From assembly GCA_024225395.1 (NCBI GenBank), contig JAAEMR010000065.1, forward strand, positions 32,452 to 96,451: a stretch of 64,000 bases of DNA, given 5' to 3'. The notes beneath the pieces were generated by a model. That model was not told where the DNA came from and did no database searches. It saw nothing but the letters and a program-made list of their open reading frames with translations. This DNA comes from Gammaproteobacteria bacterium. GTDB lineage: Bacteria > Pseudomonadota > Gammaproteobacteria > GCA-001735895. Shown in pieces: positions 33,901 through 42,262 of this stretch (the first letter of the stretch is position 1; each line of letters opens with the position of its first letter). The translations under genes were made by a program, and so were the position numbers.

Positions 33901-34572
33901 TCTGTGCTCTATGTGTTTCGCTGCCTGGTGGATGATCAGATTCCACTTAATGAAGGTTGCCTGAAGCCACTTAATATAATTCTGCCCGAAAACAGTATGA
34001 TTAATCCGGTTTATCCAGCTGCTGTAGTGGCCGGTAATGTGGAAACATCTCAGGCGATTGTCGATACCTTACTGGGTGCGCTGGGTTTCGTTGCGGCATC
34101 ACAGGGTAGTATGAACAATGTTACCTGGGGTAATCAACAGTATCAGTATTACGAAACCCTGTGTGGTGGTGAAGGTGCGAGTGAAGGGCATGATGGCTGT
34201 AGTGCGGTGCATACACACATGACAAATTCTCGTTTAACTGATCCGGAAGTGTTGGAGTGGCGTTTTCCGGTGATGCTTGAATCTTTTTCCATCCGCAAAA
34301 AATCCGGTGGAAAAGGGGCATTTACCGGTGGTGATGGTGTTATCAGAAAGCTCCGGTTTAATGAAGATATGTCGGTCAGTTTATTAACCGGTCACCGTCG
34401 AATCGCACCTTATGCCATGAACGGTGGTCAGCCCGGTAAGACGGGTGAAAATAGTATCGAAAAATCTGATGGCCAACTGATTACACTGGGTTCTACTGAC
34501 AGTGTCAATGTCAGTAAAGGTGATGCCATTATTATTAAAACCCCCGGTGGTGGTGGTTTTGGATCACCGTAA
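30955..34572 (+). CDS. Fused HyuA-HyuB ATP-dependent amidohydrolase, 5-oxoprolinase type
   Basis: A 1205-residue single chain joining HyuA (about 1-690) and HyuB (about 715-1205), the layout of eukaryotic-type 5-oxoprolinase, which opens 5-oxo-L-proline to glutamate with ATP. HyuA has [44 protein letters not shown] and [13 protein letters not shown] (phosphate loops). HyuB has [26 protein letters not shown]-like [14 protein letters not shown] and ETLCGGEGA. Length fits 5-oxoprolinase, but hydantoinases and acetone-carboxylase relatives share this fold. Cotranscription with dctPQM suggests the imported solute is its substrate. Fold certain, exact substrate inferred. Confidence 0.85.
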   Translation: MDMNSKIGNWQFWIDRGGTFTDIVALSPDGKIQTDKLLSENPEVYKDAAIEGIRRFVAKNEIAEVKQPFLIKMGTTVATNALLERKGDPTLLVITAGFTDALRIGYQYRPELFSLQIHLPDMLYSSVLEVEERLTADGEVLKTIQETEVKQGLQQAFDSGIRSVAIVFMHGYRYSEHEQKVAELAQQIGFDQISTSHQVSPLMKLVSRGDTTVVDAYLSPILRRYVNQVASELQNINPADNRLQFMQSSGGLTEAHRFAGKDAILSGPAGGVVGMVETATAAGFDKLIGFDMGGTSTDVCHYAGDFERAFETEVAGVRMRAPMMRIHTVAAGGGSILQFDGSRYRVGPESAGANPGPVSYGNNGPLSVTDCNVMLGKIQPEYFPKVFGADADLPLDAEVVKTRFSEMALQIEQATGKKHAPHNIAAGFLSIAIENMANAIKQISVQRGYDVAEYTLCCFGGAGGQHACLVADALAIKSIFLHPFSGVLSAYGMGLADLRQIHERSIEQTLSPSLIESLELTSQQLITQGNDDLLQQGATSGQLQSISKLHCHYEGSDTSLQVLLTDFADIIKSFESVHMQAFGFTSKDKPLIVQSVEVEVISINPAPSVSRQKNENTDLAALANRPVCMAGSEYNAPFYSRESIPSKVWINGPAVIIEYTGTIVIEPGWRGQLTVDNNIVLERYQALPKSVAIGTDVDPVMLEIFNNLFMSIAEQMGSVLENTAVSVNIKERLDFSCAIFDADGDLIANAPHMPVHLGSMSESIKTVIRERQDSMIKGDAYVLNAPYNGGTHLPDVTIIKPIFDETDTSVIFYVASRGHHADIGGITPGSMPSNSVSVEQEGILLDNKKIVDSGIFQDQEMRDLLSSGEWPARNIDTNIADFKAQLAACEKGMQELLKMVNHYSLPVVHAYMLHVQNNAEESVRRVLDVLTDGSFEYEMDDGSVIKVSIKLDKKQRQAEIDFSGTSAQHASNFNAPSAITRASVLYVFRCLVDDQIPLNEGCLKPLNIILPENSMINPVYPAAVVAGNVETSQAIVDTLLGALGFVAASQGSMNNVTWGNQQYQYYETLCGGEGASEGHDGCSAVHTHMTNSRLTDPEVLEWRFPVMLESFSIRKKSGGKGAFTGGDGVIRKLRFNEDMSVSLLTGHRRIAPYAMNGGQPGKTGENSIEKSDGQLITLGSTDSVNVSKGDAIIIKTPGGGGFGSP

Positions 34573-34616
34573 CTTATGAAACAGTTGCTTTGTTAGAATT
34601 AAAGTTAAAAGGCATG

Positions 34617-34705
34617 CACCACGACGAACACGAAGTATTAAATTAATGATGGAGCTTCTATGATTATGTTGTTCTGCCTGTTTTTCCTCCGTGTTCTTCG
34701 TGGTG
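34617..34705. repeat. Dispersed inverted-repeat element, copy 4
   Basis: Left arm CACCACGACGAACACGAAG and right arm CTCCGTGTTCTTCGTGGTG pair over 19 bases with two mismatches, the best-preserved CACGAAG pair in the window. The interior is about 50 bases, the shortest of the five. It lies between the HyuAB gene and the MarR-like gene. Confidence 0.75.
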
Positions 34706-34768
34706 AACAGGTTTTTTACGCCTGCAGCTTTATTGAATGACTGAGTAATTATAACTAGATGAATATTT

Positions 34769-35284
34769 ATGATTGATAAAACCAGACAACCGATTGTTTC
34801 TTCCTCACATTTAATCAGTGAGCAAAGCTCTGAATTGAGTGAACTTGAGTATGGATTAATTATTGCAAATCATGCTTTTCAGCGTTGGACAGTCAGATGC
34901 ACAATTGCTAGCGGTATGTCAGATTTAAGCCCATTGGATATTCTTATTTTGCATAATGTTAATCACCGTGATCGTGAGAAAAAAGTAGCCACCATCTGTT
35001 TTAATCTGAATATTGAAGATACCTACACGGCCAGTTATTCATTGCGGAAATTGTCCAAACTTAAACTGGTCAGCAGTCGAAAGCAGGGAAAGGAAACGCT
35101 GTTCAATACCACTAAAAAAGGTATAGAACTCTGTAAAGCTTATCGGGAGGTACGTGAAGAGTGCCTGATCGAATTACTCGGTACATTGGGCACTGATAAT
35201 GAGAAGATTGGAGAAATAGCCCGGGTTTTACGCTCTCTTTCCGGTTTATATGATGAGGCAGCCAGAGCAGCTGCTTCTTTATGA
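34769..35284 (+). CDS. MarR-like winged-helix regulator
   Basis: A 171-residue winged-helix protein. SPLDILILHNVNHRDREKKV followed by ATICFNLNIEDTYTASYSLR and KLSKLKLVSSRKQGKETLFN forms the helix-turn-helix and wing of the MarR superfamily; the C-terminus is helical and likely dimerises. Similar predicted MarR proteins are found beside HyuAB/TRAP loci. It probably controls the transporter operon, perhaps at the palindrome at 27851; this is inference. Confidence 0.72.
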   Translation: MIDKTRQPIVSSSHLISEQSSELSELEYGLIIANHAFQRWTVRCTIASGMSDLSPLDILILHNVNHRDREKKVATICFNLNIEDTYTASYSLRKLSKLKLVSSRKQGKETLFNTTKKGIELCKAYREVREECLIELLGTLGTDNEKIGEIARVLRSLSGLYDEAARAAASL

Positions 35285-35386
35285 ATATTGTGAATTAAGT
35301 TGTTCCATGATCTATAGTTAGAGGTAATGATCTAAACCTTAAAGTTTCGTGAAAATTAAACTATAAATTAATAAGAGAGCATATTA

Positions 35387-36166
35387 ATGATCCAGAAATC
35401 AATACGTTTTTTTCTAGTTGGAGTTCTATCAATATTTTGCCTGCAAGTTCAGGCTGAAATTACCACACTTTCTTCTGCCATTAACAAATCCGGTCGGCAG
35501 CGCATGCTCAGTCAGCGTATTCTTAAAACATACACCATGATCGGCATTGATGTGAATGCCTTGATCGCTCAGCAACAGTTAAATGATGCCGTTAAACTGT
35601 TTGATACTCAGCTGGCGGAGTTAATTGCATATGCTCCAAATAAGGCTGTTAAAAAAGGGCTGGATAAAGTCACCCGTCTGTGGGGACCCTATAAAGCAGC
35701 CGTTAACCAACAGGTTGACCGTGAAAAAGCACTGGATTTACTGGATACCAGCGGGGAACTGTTGTCGGCCTGTCATAAGGTCGTGTTGATGTTAACCGAT
35801 TTGAGCACCACCAATGCCGGGCATCTGGTCAATATTTCGGGACGCCAGCGTATGTTGAGCCAGCGAATGAGCATGTTGTATATGTACCAGTCCTGGGGTT
35901 TTAACAATTCTTTGATAAGCAGCCAGATGTCACAGGATAAAAATGAATTTAAGGGAGCACTGGCTGAACTTACCGAGGCAAAAGAAAATACGGATACTTT
36001 GAAAAAACAGTTACGCAAAGCGAAATCAGAATGGAGGCTTTTTAAACACGGGCTGGATGGGAATGAGAAAAAACCCATTCCTTTCATTGTGAACCTGGCG
36101 GGTGACAAGTTACTTAAACGGATGAATGATATAACCGGTCTTTATACTAATCTGAATCAGCAGTAA
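35387..36166 (+). CDS. Exported protein with two PilJ-type N-terminal sensor domains
   Basis: A 259-residue protein with a signal peptide (cleaved near VQAE) and two copies of the type IV pili methyl-accepting-chemotaxis N-terminal domain (PF13675 type). The hallmark occurs twice: INKSGRQRMLSQRILK near 31 and VNISGRQRMLSQRMSM near 149. In PilJ, NarX-like and related sensors this helix pair binds ligand in the periplasm, but here no membrane anchor, HAMP or signalling domain follows, so it is a soluble periplasmic tandem sensor. AGAGAG precedes the ATG. It probably works with a separate membrane receptor; unknown. Confidence 0.82.
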   Translation: MIQKSIRFFLVGVLSIFCLQVQAEITTLSSAINKSGRQRMLSQRILKTYTMIGIDVNALIAQQQLNDAVKLFDTQLAELIAYAPNKAVKKGLDKVTRLWGPYKAAVNQQVDREKALDLLDTSGELLSACHKVVLMLTDLSTTNAGHLVNISGRQRMLSQRMSMLYMYQSWGFNNSLISSQMSQDKNEFKGALAELTEAKENTDTLKKQLRKAKSEWRLFKHGLDGNEKKPIPFIVNLAGDKLLKRMNDITGLYTNLNQQ

Positions 36167-36294
36167 ATCTTACTCCTGCTTATACTCTACCGGGCAGAGA
36201 TATTAGTAACAACAAGCTTGAAATCACAAAAAGGTTTGATTATTAGTTAAAATTAGTTTTAAATTAAAACTGATTAACAATTTGGTAACTCATA

Positions 36295-36942
36295 ATGTCC
36301 AGTGTTTATTCAACTAACTACTCAGTCGGTGAGGAAATTGCACACACCATAACGCATGGCATAGGTGCTTTACTTAGCATAGCTGGCCTTGCTGTACTGG
36401 TTTCATTTGCAAGTTTAAACGGTGATGCCTGGCATATTGTCAGCAGCAGTATTTACGGGACTACGCTGATTGTTCTGTATAGTGCTTCTTCGTTGTATCA
36501 CGGTGTTTCTCATCCTAAAGCTAAGGCTTTACTACAGCAATTTGATCATGCAGCCATTTATCTGTTGATAGCTGGCACCTATACGCCATTTATGTTAGTG
36601 AGTTTGCGAGGAGCCTGGGGATGGTCTCTATTTGGCGTAATCTGGAGTATCGCTATAGTTGGCATGGTATTTGAATTTGTAGATGCCAAACGCTATAAAA
36701 AGCTTTCGTTGTGGTTATATCTCGGGATGGGCTGGATTGTTGTGTTAGCTATTAATCCCATGCTGGCCCAGGTTGAAACGGGTGGTTTGATTTTATTACT
36801 GCTGGGTGGTTTGAGTTATTCGCTGGGTGTGATTTTTTATGTAAGAGAACAAATGGCTTATCATCATGCCATCTGGCACCTGTTTGTGTTGGCAGGCAGT
36901 GTGTTGCATTTTTTCTCTGTGCTTTTCTACGTTATACCCTGA
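36295..36942 (+). CDS. Hemolysin III family (PAQR/YqfA) membrane protein
   Basis: A 215-residue seven-helix protein of the hemolysin III / PAQR group. Signatures are VGEEIAHTITHGIGALLSIA, ASSLYHGVSHPKAKALLQQF-DHAAIYLLIAGTYTPF and HAIWHLFVLAGSVLHFF, holding the conserved His and Asp metal ligands. The name reflects history; a role in membrane fluidity or metal homeostasis is suggested for homologues. A 17-base AT palindrome (AGTTTTAAATTAAAACT) lies 24 bases upstream. Single-gene unit. Confidence 0.9.
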   Translation: MSSVYSTNYSVGEEIAHTITHGIGALLSIAGLAVLVSFASLNGDAWHIVSSSIYGTTLIVLYSASSLYHGVSHPKAKALLQQFDHAAIYLLIAGTYTPFMLVSLRGAWGWSLFGVIWSIAIVGMVFEFVDAKRYKKLSLWLYLGMGWIVVLAINPMLAQVETGGLILLLLGGLSYSLGVIFYVREQMAYHHAIWHLFVLAGSVLHFFSVLFYVIP

Positions 36943-36947
36943 TCATT

Positions 36948-36982
36948 AGCTGAAGCTTAGCCTTACTGATTAAGCTTCAGCT
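36948..36982. terminator. Strong hairpin after the hemolysin III gene
   Basis: AGCTGAAGCTTA and TAAGCTTCAGCT pair perfectly over 12 bases around an 11-base loop. No T tract follows on either side, so it may be a transcript-stabilising hairpin or a bidirectional stop between convergent units. Confidence 0.55.
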
Positions 36983-37005
36983 CTCGAAAACTCGGGTCGA
37001 GAATT

Positions 37006-37449
37006 TTACTTGGCCGCAACTCCTGTCAGTTTAGATAAAGCCCCGGCACTTTCGCCGGCACTTCATCACATCCCTGGATATGATCACGCTGTTTCAGGTA
37101 AGCAGGATCATTATATGAAATCCATACTTTTTTGCATTCTGCCAGATGACGGCTTTCTGCGGTAAGTCTATAGCTACTGATGGTGCACATTTCATTAACG
37201 GGGCACCAGCTTTAGGATGACCGAAAATGATCAGCTCGATTGGCTGAGTACTGATTCCAATGGTTTCACTCCGTCGGAATGTTTCACCCGTTGAAAAATT
37301 TTCATGCCTTTGGGTAACAAAACCTGTTCAAGTTTATTGGCCGTTTGTTTGACTGAGTGATTGCTCTTAAGCTTAATGATTCCATCTGCAGCAAATAATG
37401 AAACTGACATTGGAAGTATGCTGAGTGTTAATAGTATTTTCTTGATCAT
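37006..37449 (-). pseudogene. Frameshifted DUF302-family exported protein
   Basis: Reading leftwards from the ATG at 37449, a signal peptide (MIKKILLTLSILPMSVSLFA) leads into NHSVKQTANKLEQVLLPKG and MKIFQRVKHSDGV, the first half of a DUF302 domain. The frame then shifts; the next frame continues GISTQPIELIIFGHPKAGAP and LMKCAPSVAIDLPQKAVIW. A second shift gives KVWISYNDPAYLKQRDH, and a third gives ALSKLTGVAAK with a stop at 37006. Order and content of a normal DUF302 protein are retained across at least three frames, so the gene is recently inactivated, unless there are sequencing errors. Confidence 0.78.
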
Positions 37450-37503
37450 AGTCGCTTCCTTTTTATAATATTCTTTAATTTAAAGGGTGTACTGATAATG
37501 GGA

Positions 37504-37920
37504 CTACGATTTATCTCTGTGGGTCATCCAGCGGGCAATCAATCCTGAGAGTAAACTTAAAATAAGCAAACTTCCTCCAACTAATGGCATTTGTTCGATG
37601 ATATTATTTTGTTGGGTTCCCTCCCAGCTGGCAGTTTTCGTCATCAAACCAACGATAATAAGCGATTGAATAATACCGATGAGTAAACTGTGTAACAAAC
37701 ACTGATTACCCGCCGATCGTGCAGCCACATAGGGTGGAAGTGCCAATGAAAGTATGGTGATGAATTTTAGAGATCCGTATAGCAAATCAGCTGAAATATT
37801 ATTGGGTAAAAAAACAAGTGCAGCAATTATGATAGCCATATTGGCCACGAAAACAAAAAATATACTGATAAACCCCGCTAGCAGGGCTTCAAGTTTTAAA
37901 TGGGTAAACATAGCTGTCAA
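37504..37920 (-). CDS. Four-helix membrane protein of unknown function
   Basis: A 138-residue protein with four predicted membrane segments: about 12-38, 50-65, 75-95 and 112-130. Helix-turn sequence FVANMAIIIAALVFLPN and the GGSLLILSLLSGLIARWMTH tail are all that stands out. No family recognised. ATG 37911 is an alternative start. It follows the metallopeptidase-like gene on the same strand by 27 bases. Confidence 0.6.
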   Translation of the reverse strand: MTAMFTHLKLEALLAGFISIFFVFVANMAIIIAALVFLPNNISADLLYGSLKFITILSLALPPYVAARSAGNQCLLHSLLIGIIQSLIIVGLMTKTASWEGTQQNNIIEQMPLVGGSLLILSLLSGLIARWMTHRDKS

Positions 37921-37947
37921 CAGGAGTCTTTAGGAAATGTCGATAGT

Positions 37948-38436
37948 TTAGTGTCTTAACTGGTAATTAGGTTTGTACCGGGTCAATAGTTGGTGTTCTA
38001 TTAGCCAGTTAAAAGCATCTTCGGCATCCTGCTCGAACCAGTTTTGGGTAGACCCCAGGCGGAACGTATAACCCCAGAGATCCATGTCTGACATCATGCG
38101 GTTTTGTAACATTTCAGGAATATCATCGGCTAGTAATATTTGCAGGTAACACACGGCATTCTCTTCGTCATAATCACCCTCTGCATTGGTGTCCAGTTTG
38201 GCTCGACGGTGTTGATCCATGCAAATGTAATGACAGCTTTCATGCATGATGGAATGGACAGGGGTATCCAGTCGTGCATATAATTTATCGCCGACTAAAC
38301 CGGCCTCGGAGCCACCCCAGAAACTTCCAGGAATATCCTCATCATCTACTACAACAAGTTGAAGGTTATAGCGGCTTAGCAAGCGAATCAAATTATCGCT
38401 ATCGATTTCTTGTAGCGTTAAAACGGGTAGAGACAT
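37948..38436 (-). CDS. Conserved protein with a zinc-metallopeptidase-like HExxH motif
   Basis: A 162-residue cytoplasmic protein. HSIMHESCHYICMDQHRR contains HExxH (H-E-S-C-H), and EENAVCYLQILLAD downstream offers an acidic third ligand, as in compact zincin-like folds. I recall homologous hypothetical proteins in gammaproteobacteria but no function. It ends NWFEQDAEDAFNWLIEH. It lies 19 bases after the TetR gene, likely in one operon. Peptidase activity is not established. Confidence 0.65.
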   Translation of the reverse strand: MSLPVLTLQEIDSDNLIRLLSRYNLQLVVVDDEDIPGSFWGGSEAGLVGDKLYARLDTPVHSIMHESCHYICMDQHRRAKLDTNAEGDYDEENAVCYLQILLADDIPEMLQNRMMSDMDLWGYTFRLGSTQNWFEQDAEDAFNWLIEHQLLTRYKPNYQLRH

Positions 38437-38455
38437 ATTACTAGTGGCAGGCTAA

Positions 38456-39049
38456 TTATTTATTTGCAGTTTGGCAACTCAGCAGGCTGGAAATAGTCTG
38501 CTCAAGACGCCACCATTCTTCTTTCTGGTACTCTGAATGGCTATGCCGGGTGCGAATGACCAGGTAATTGATCGCTGCACCAAAGATGCCGAGAATACCG
38601 CCCACGTCGATATGTGGTTGATTGAAGTGAAGCCGTACCTGTTTAAATAACAGCATACCCTGTTCGGTACGAACCTTATTCAGAGCCAGAGTCAATGGGT
38701 TAGTGTCTGACATTTCCCAGGCCATAATTTCCTGTGTGAGCGGACGTTTCTGTACTGCCTTGATGTGTCGTTTAAGCAATAAATCAAGAAATTGAGGTAA
38801 GGAAAACTGGGTGATTTCATCCATGTTTTCCAGAATGATTTCATCCACCGTCCACCACAGGTCACTTTCTATGGAAAAACGTTCCAGTAAGCCATCAAGA
38901 CCACCGAAATATCGATAGATGAGCACTTTATCGCAGCCAGCTTCACGTGAAATGGCATTGATACCCACATTGGGGAACCCTTTGTTGAGAAGCAGGCTTT
39001 TCACCGCATCCAGGATACGTTGTTCGGTGTTTATTCGGCTTTTTTGCAT
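38456..39049 (-). CDS. TetR-family transcriptional regulator
   Basis: A 197-residue regulator. The N-terminal helix-turn-helix reads RILDAVKSLLLNKGFPNVGI followed by NAISREAGCDKVLIYRYFGG, the standard TetR DNA-binding region. The C-terminal ligand and dimer domain is unclassified. It is first of a minus-strand group with the HExxH protein and a membrane protein, which it may control. Confidence 0.88.
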   Translation of the reverse strand: MQKSRINTEQRILDAVKSLLLNKGFPNVGINAISREAGCDKVLIYRYFGGLDGLLERFSIESDLWWTVDEIILENMDEITQFSLPQFLDLLLKRHIKAVQKRPLTQEIMAWEMSDTNPLTLALNKVRTEQGMLLFKQVRLHFNQPHIDVGGILGIFGAAINYLVIRTRHSHSEYQKEEWWRLEQTISSLLSCQTANK

Positions 39050-39110
39050 GGGTGCAAGTCTAGCAAGTTTGTATTGGTGGTAAGTTTACCCGAGACAGTG
39101 AATTTTGTCT

Positions 39111-39890
39111 CTACCCAGTGACGGATTTACTCTGTTGCCAGAATATTTCCATCTGTTCAAGTTGTGATGGACTCAATTCTATTCCTGCCTTTTCCATTTG
39201 TTTGACGACATAATCAAAACGTCGAATAAATTTTTCATTGGTTTGGCGCAAAGCGGCTTCTGCATCGACATCAATATGTCGTGCCAGGTTGGTACAGGCA
39301 AAAAGAATGTCGCCCATCTCATCCTGAATGTGATCCCTGTTTTTAGAGATCATGGCTTCACGCAGCTCCGCAATTTCTTCTTCAATTTTATCCAGAACGG
39401 GTGCCACATCAGGCCAGTCAAAATGATATTCAGCAGCCGCATCCTGAAGTTTCTGTGCGCGTATTAAAGCTGGAAATTTGTGCCCGATATTATCCAGTAT
39501 TCGGCTGGAAGTGAGTTTTTCGTTTTGTTTGAGTTGTTGCCATTGCTTCTTTAAATCACTGTCACTGAGCTTATTGTTCTGTTCTGTCTCGAATACGTGG
39601 GGATGACGACGGGTCATTTTATCCACGATATTTTGAACAATGTCATCGATATCAAACTGATTATTTTCAGCTGCAATTTGCGCATGAAACACAACATGAA
39701 ATAAAAGGTCTCCCAGCTCTTCTTTCAGGTTTTCAGTATCATCGCTTTGAATGGCATGCAATAACTCGTAGGTTTCTTCCAGCGTGTAACTGGCGATACT
39801 TTTACTGGTTTGTTTGATATCCCAGGGGCAGCCATTTTGTGGGTCACGTAATGCGGCCATCAGTTGTGTTAATTTAGTGAGTGAAGTCAT
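39111..39890 (-). CDS. mazG: Nucleoside triphosphate pyrophosphohydrolase MazG
   Basis: A 259-residue all-alpha NTP pyrophosphohydrolase with two MazG domains. The first has NGCPWDIKQTSKSIASYTLE and EETYELLHAI with ELGDLLFHVVFHAQIA (ExxE and ExxD magnesium ligands). The second has IEEEIAELREAM and DEMGDILFACTNLARH. Linker KFPALIRAQKLQDAAAEY is typical. Cleans non-canonical NTPs and affects ppGpp levels in E. coli. Divergent from the next gene. Confidence 0.95.
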   Translation of the reverse strand: MTSLTKLTQLMAALRDPQNGCPWDIKQTSKSIASYTLEETYELLHAIQSDDTENLKEELGDLLFHVVFHAQIAAENNQFDIDDIVQNIVDKMTRRHPHVFETEQNNKLSDSDLKKQWQQLKQNEKLTSSRILDNIGHKFPALIRAQKLQDAAAEYHFDWPDVAPVLDKIEEEIAELREAMISKNRDHIQDEMGDILFACTNLARHIDVDAEAALRQTNEKFIRRFDYVVKQMEKAGIELSPSQLEQMEIFWQQSKSVTG

Positions 39891-40026
39891 GGACGATTAA
39901 ATCTTACTTGAATGAAATTTCAACATTGGTAAATATCTATCATAACTCTATAATCAGATAAAAAATTATATAAACATAATAATGAGTGAATTCCTGCAAA
40001 AATATCGAGGTTTTCTGGGCGGTGTC

Positions 40027-40407
40027 ATGAAATGGCATGATCTTAGCAACCTGTGGTCACGAATTCGTGAGCAACAAAATACAGACTGGTATATCTATGC
40101 TGTGGGTGACGAAGTTCCTGTGACGACGGTAACAAACGATCAGTTATTTCAGTTTATGGATTCTATCGATGAACTATTACATAAAGAGCATGATGAAGCT
40201 TATTGTGGCATTGTGTATGTCGATGATGCTGAGAATCCCTCATTTGTGAAAATTTATGATCCGAATAACCTGGGTGTAGTCTGCGGTTTTAGTGAAAATC
40301 CCCCTCTACCCGGGTGGGTGATGAGTCAGGTTCAGCCAGAGGACCTGGAATTAGCTTTCCCCCCTCCGGTCAGTCGTAAACGCTGGTGGAAAAAAATATT
40401 TGCCTGA
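40027..40407 (+). CDS. Conserved hypothetical protein
   Basis: About 126 residues from the ATG at 40027, beginning MKWHDLSNLWSRIREQ and with TDWYIYAVGDEVP, LFQFMDSIDELLHKEHDEAY and YCGIVYVDDAENPSFVKIYD. Aromatic-rich, soluble, acidic. GGGCGG at 40017-40022 favours this start over the in-frame ATG at 39982, which has no ribosome site. I recall similar orphan proteins in gammaproteobacteria, without function. It ends with a basic tail (SRKRWWKKIF). Confidence 0.65.
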   Translation: MKWHDLSNLWSRIREQQNTDWYIYAVGDEVPVTTVTNDQLFQFMDSIDELLHKEHDEAYCGIVYVDDAENPSFVKIYDPNNLGVVCGFSENPPLPGWVMSQVQPEDLELAFPPPVSRKRWWKKIFA

Positions 40408-40436
40408 CAGGAAATCGAGTTCTCCATATTTCAGGC

Positions 40437-40523
40437 AAAAAAAACCACCTGTTTTGCAGGTGGCTAAACTAAACTCAGGAAATTTTCCGAGATTAGGTAC
40501 AGGTTCTTTTATTTCAGTTACTG
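40437..40523 (-). ncRNA. Candidate small RNA ending in an orphan minus-strand terminator
   Basis: On the minus strand, a perfect eight-pair stem (CCACCTGC/GCAGGTGG at 40445-40463) is followed by eight T (40444-40437). No minus-strand gene ends here. Upstream on that strand lie a second hairpin (40474-40491), a TACATT -10-like hexamer (complement of 40530-40535) and TTGTGC (complement of 40552-40557) 16 bases further. That predicts a transcript of about 87 nt. Promoter motifs are weak; the terminator is strong. It may also simply stop antisense transcription. Confidence 0.38.
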
Positions 40524-40766
40524 CCAGTTAATGTACTATTTGTTTGATTTTGCACAATTATTTGTTAAACAGTAAACTCTTGTTAAGTAAAAATAATGCT
40601 GTGTTTAATTAATATACAAGCGAGTGTAGTGCCTGACTTGAAAATTAAGTGTGAAGCGAATCACAGCTTAACCTGGTGCTGTTTAAAGCAACTTTAAGAG
40701 TGTGAACAGGTCTACATTTTTAAAACAATTGAAACTCGATTTATTTTTATTTGCGGCTTCTATAAA

Positions 40767-40796
40767 GATTAAAAATGATTAAAAATGATTAAAAAT
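40767..40796 (+). repeat. Three tandem copies of GATTAAAAAT in the pyk leader
   Basis: The ten-base unit is repeated exactly three times, ending 16 bases before the pyk ATG. The unit length is close to one DNA helical turn. A TATAAA at 40761-40766 directly precedes it. The remaining stretch from 40560 to 40760 is AT-rich and holds nothing else I can support. Confidence 0.75.
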
Positions 40797-40812
40797 GGAA
40801 ATATCCTGAAAA

Positions 40813-42252
40813 ATGATAAATAAAAGCAACAAAACAGCACCCAGAAAAACCCGCATTATTGCAACGCTGGGACCTGCTACCAGTGACCTTGAAACCATAT
40901 CAAAACTGTTACTGGCCGGGGTAAATATTATTCGGTTGAATATGTCTCATGGTAGCCATGAGCACCATAAGAAAAGTTTTAAGCTGGTAAAAAGAGCAGC
41001 GAAAAAGTTAAAAATACAGGTCGGTATTTTTTGTGACCTTTGTGGGCCCAAAATCAGGGTTGGTTTACTTAAAAACGGGGAAATGCAGTTGAAATCGCGG
41101 TCAATTGTGACCATTACTACACGTCAGTTAACCGGCGAAAATAATGTAATACCCTGCCAGTATCGTTCTCTACATAAAGATGTAAAAGCTGGGGATAGAA
41201 TTTTACTGGATGACGGAAAAATGGAATTAAAAGTGATCGAAGTGGTTAAGCGTGATATCCAGTGCCGGGTTATTTACAGTGGTCTGCTTAAGGATAAAAA
41301 GGGTATAAATTTACCGGATACCCAGGTTTCGTCTTCCTCACTGACCGTAAATGATAAAAAGGATGTGTTATTTGCACAACAGATTGGTGCCGACTTTGTG
41401 GCATTAAGTTTTGTGCGCGGTGCTGCTGATGTGATCAAATTAAAGCGATTTATGAAACAGCATGGTGATGTACTGCCAGTGATCTCAAAAATTGAAAAGC
41501 CTGAAGCACTTGAAAATTTTGATGAAATTTTACAGGAATCTTACGCCATTATGGTGGCTCGAGGAGACCTGGGCATTGAAATTGATGCAGCTCAGGTTCC
41601 GATGGTGCAAAAAGATTTGATTAATCGATCCAGAATAGCCTGTCGCCCGGTGATTGTGGCTACCCACATGATGGAGTCGATGATTACCAGTTCCCGTCCA
41701 ACCAGGGCTGAAGTAGGGGATGTATCAAATGCAGCATTGAATGGGGCCGACGCGGTCATGTTATCGGGTGAGACTTCGGTAGGGCGCTACCCTGTAAGGG
41801 CAGTAAAACATATGGATCATATTTTGACTGAAATGGAACAATGGAAACGCAATAATCCGGAGCCGGATAATATTATTGATATGAGAGTGACCTCTTCTCC
41901 GAAGAGAGCCTTGACTCATGCTGTGGTAGGTATCGCTAAAGACCTGGATTTACTGGGATTGTTTGTGCCGACATCCAGTGGAGCAACGGCAGGTGTCGTC
42001 GCTGCATTTCGACCCTCTGCACCGATTATAGGTATCTGTCTGGAAGAAAAAACGGCTCGAATTTTAATGTTGCACTGGGGTGTCATGCCGCTGGTGCTTC
42101 CAGAGCAGCATACTCAGGACTGGAATACGATGAGCCGTCTTATAGCACGAAAATTTAATTTTAAACTGGCAAAACGTTCGGTGGTCGTTTTATCGGGTTT
42201 TGGTAGATATCCGGATAATTATCACCCGGTGTTAAAAATTCTTAATTATTAA
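40813..42252 (+). CDS. pyk: Pyruvate kinase
   Basis: A 479-residue pyruvate kinase: phosphoenolpyruvate and ADP to pyruvate and ATP. RKTRIIATLGPATSDLETIS, VNIIRLNMSHGSHEHHKKSF, VISKIEKPEALENFDEIL with the catalytic Lys, MVARGDLGIEID and VIVATHMMESMI are the standard motifs. The C-terminal domain has SSGATAGVVAAFRPSAPIIG. Length fits PykA. Product pyruvate is also the substrate of NifJ in this window. It is convergent with pdxH, only ten bases away. Confidence 0.96.
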   Translation: MINKSNKTAPRKTRIIATLGPATSDLETISKLLLAGVNIIRLNMSHGSHEHHKKSFKLVKRAAKKLKIQVGIFCDLCGPKIRVGLLKNGEMQLKSRSIVTITTRQLTGENNVIPCQYRSLHKDVKAGDRILLDDGKMELKVIEVVKRDIQCRVIYSGLLKDKKGINLPDTQVSSSSLTVNDKKDVLFAQQIGADFVALSFVRGAADVIKLKRFMKQHGDVLPVISKIEKPEALENFDEILQESYAIMVARGDLGIEIDAAQVPMVQKDLINRSRIACRPVIVATHMMESMITSSRPTRAEVGDVSNAALNGADAVMLSGETSVGRYPVRAVKHMDHILTEMEQWKRNNPEPDNIIDMRVTSSPKRALTHAVVGIAKDLDLLGLFVPTSSGATAGVVAAFRPSAPIIGICLEEKTARILMLHWGVMPLVLPEQHTQDWNTMSRLIARKFNFKLAKRSVVVLSGFGRYPDNYHPVLKILNY

Positions 42253-42262
42253 TGAAAGCTAA

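Noticed and set aside
36255..36271. AGTTTTAAATTAAAACT palindrome as an operator of the hemolysin III gene
   Set aside because: Pure A/T core in AT-rich DNA; chance is likely, so it is only mentioned in the gene entry.
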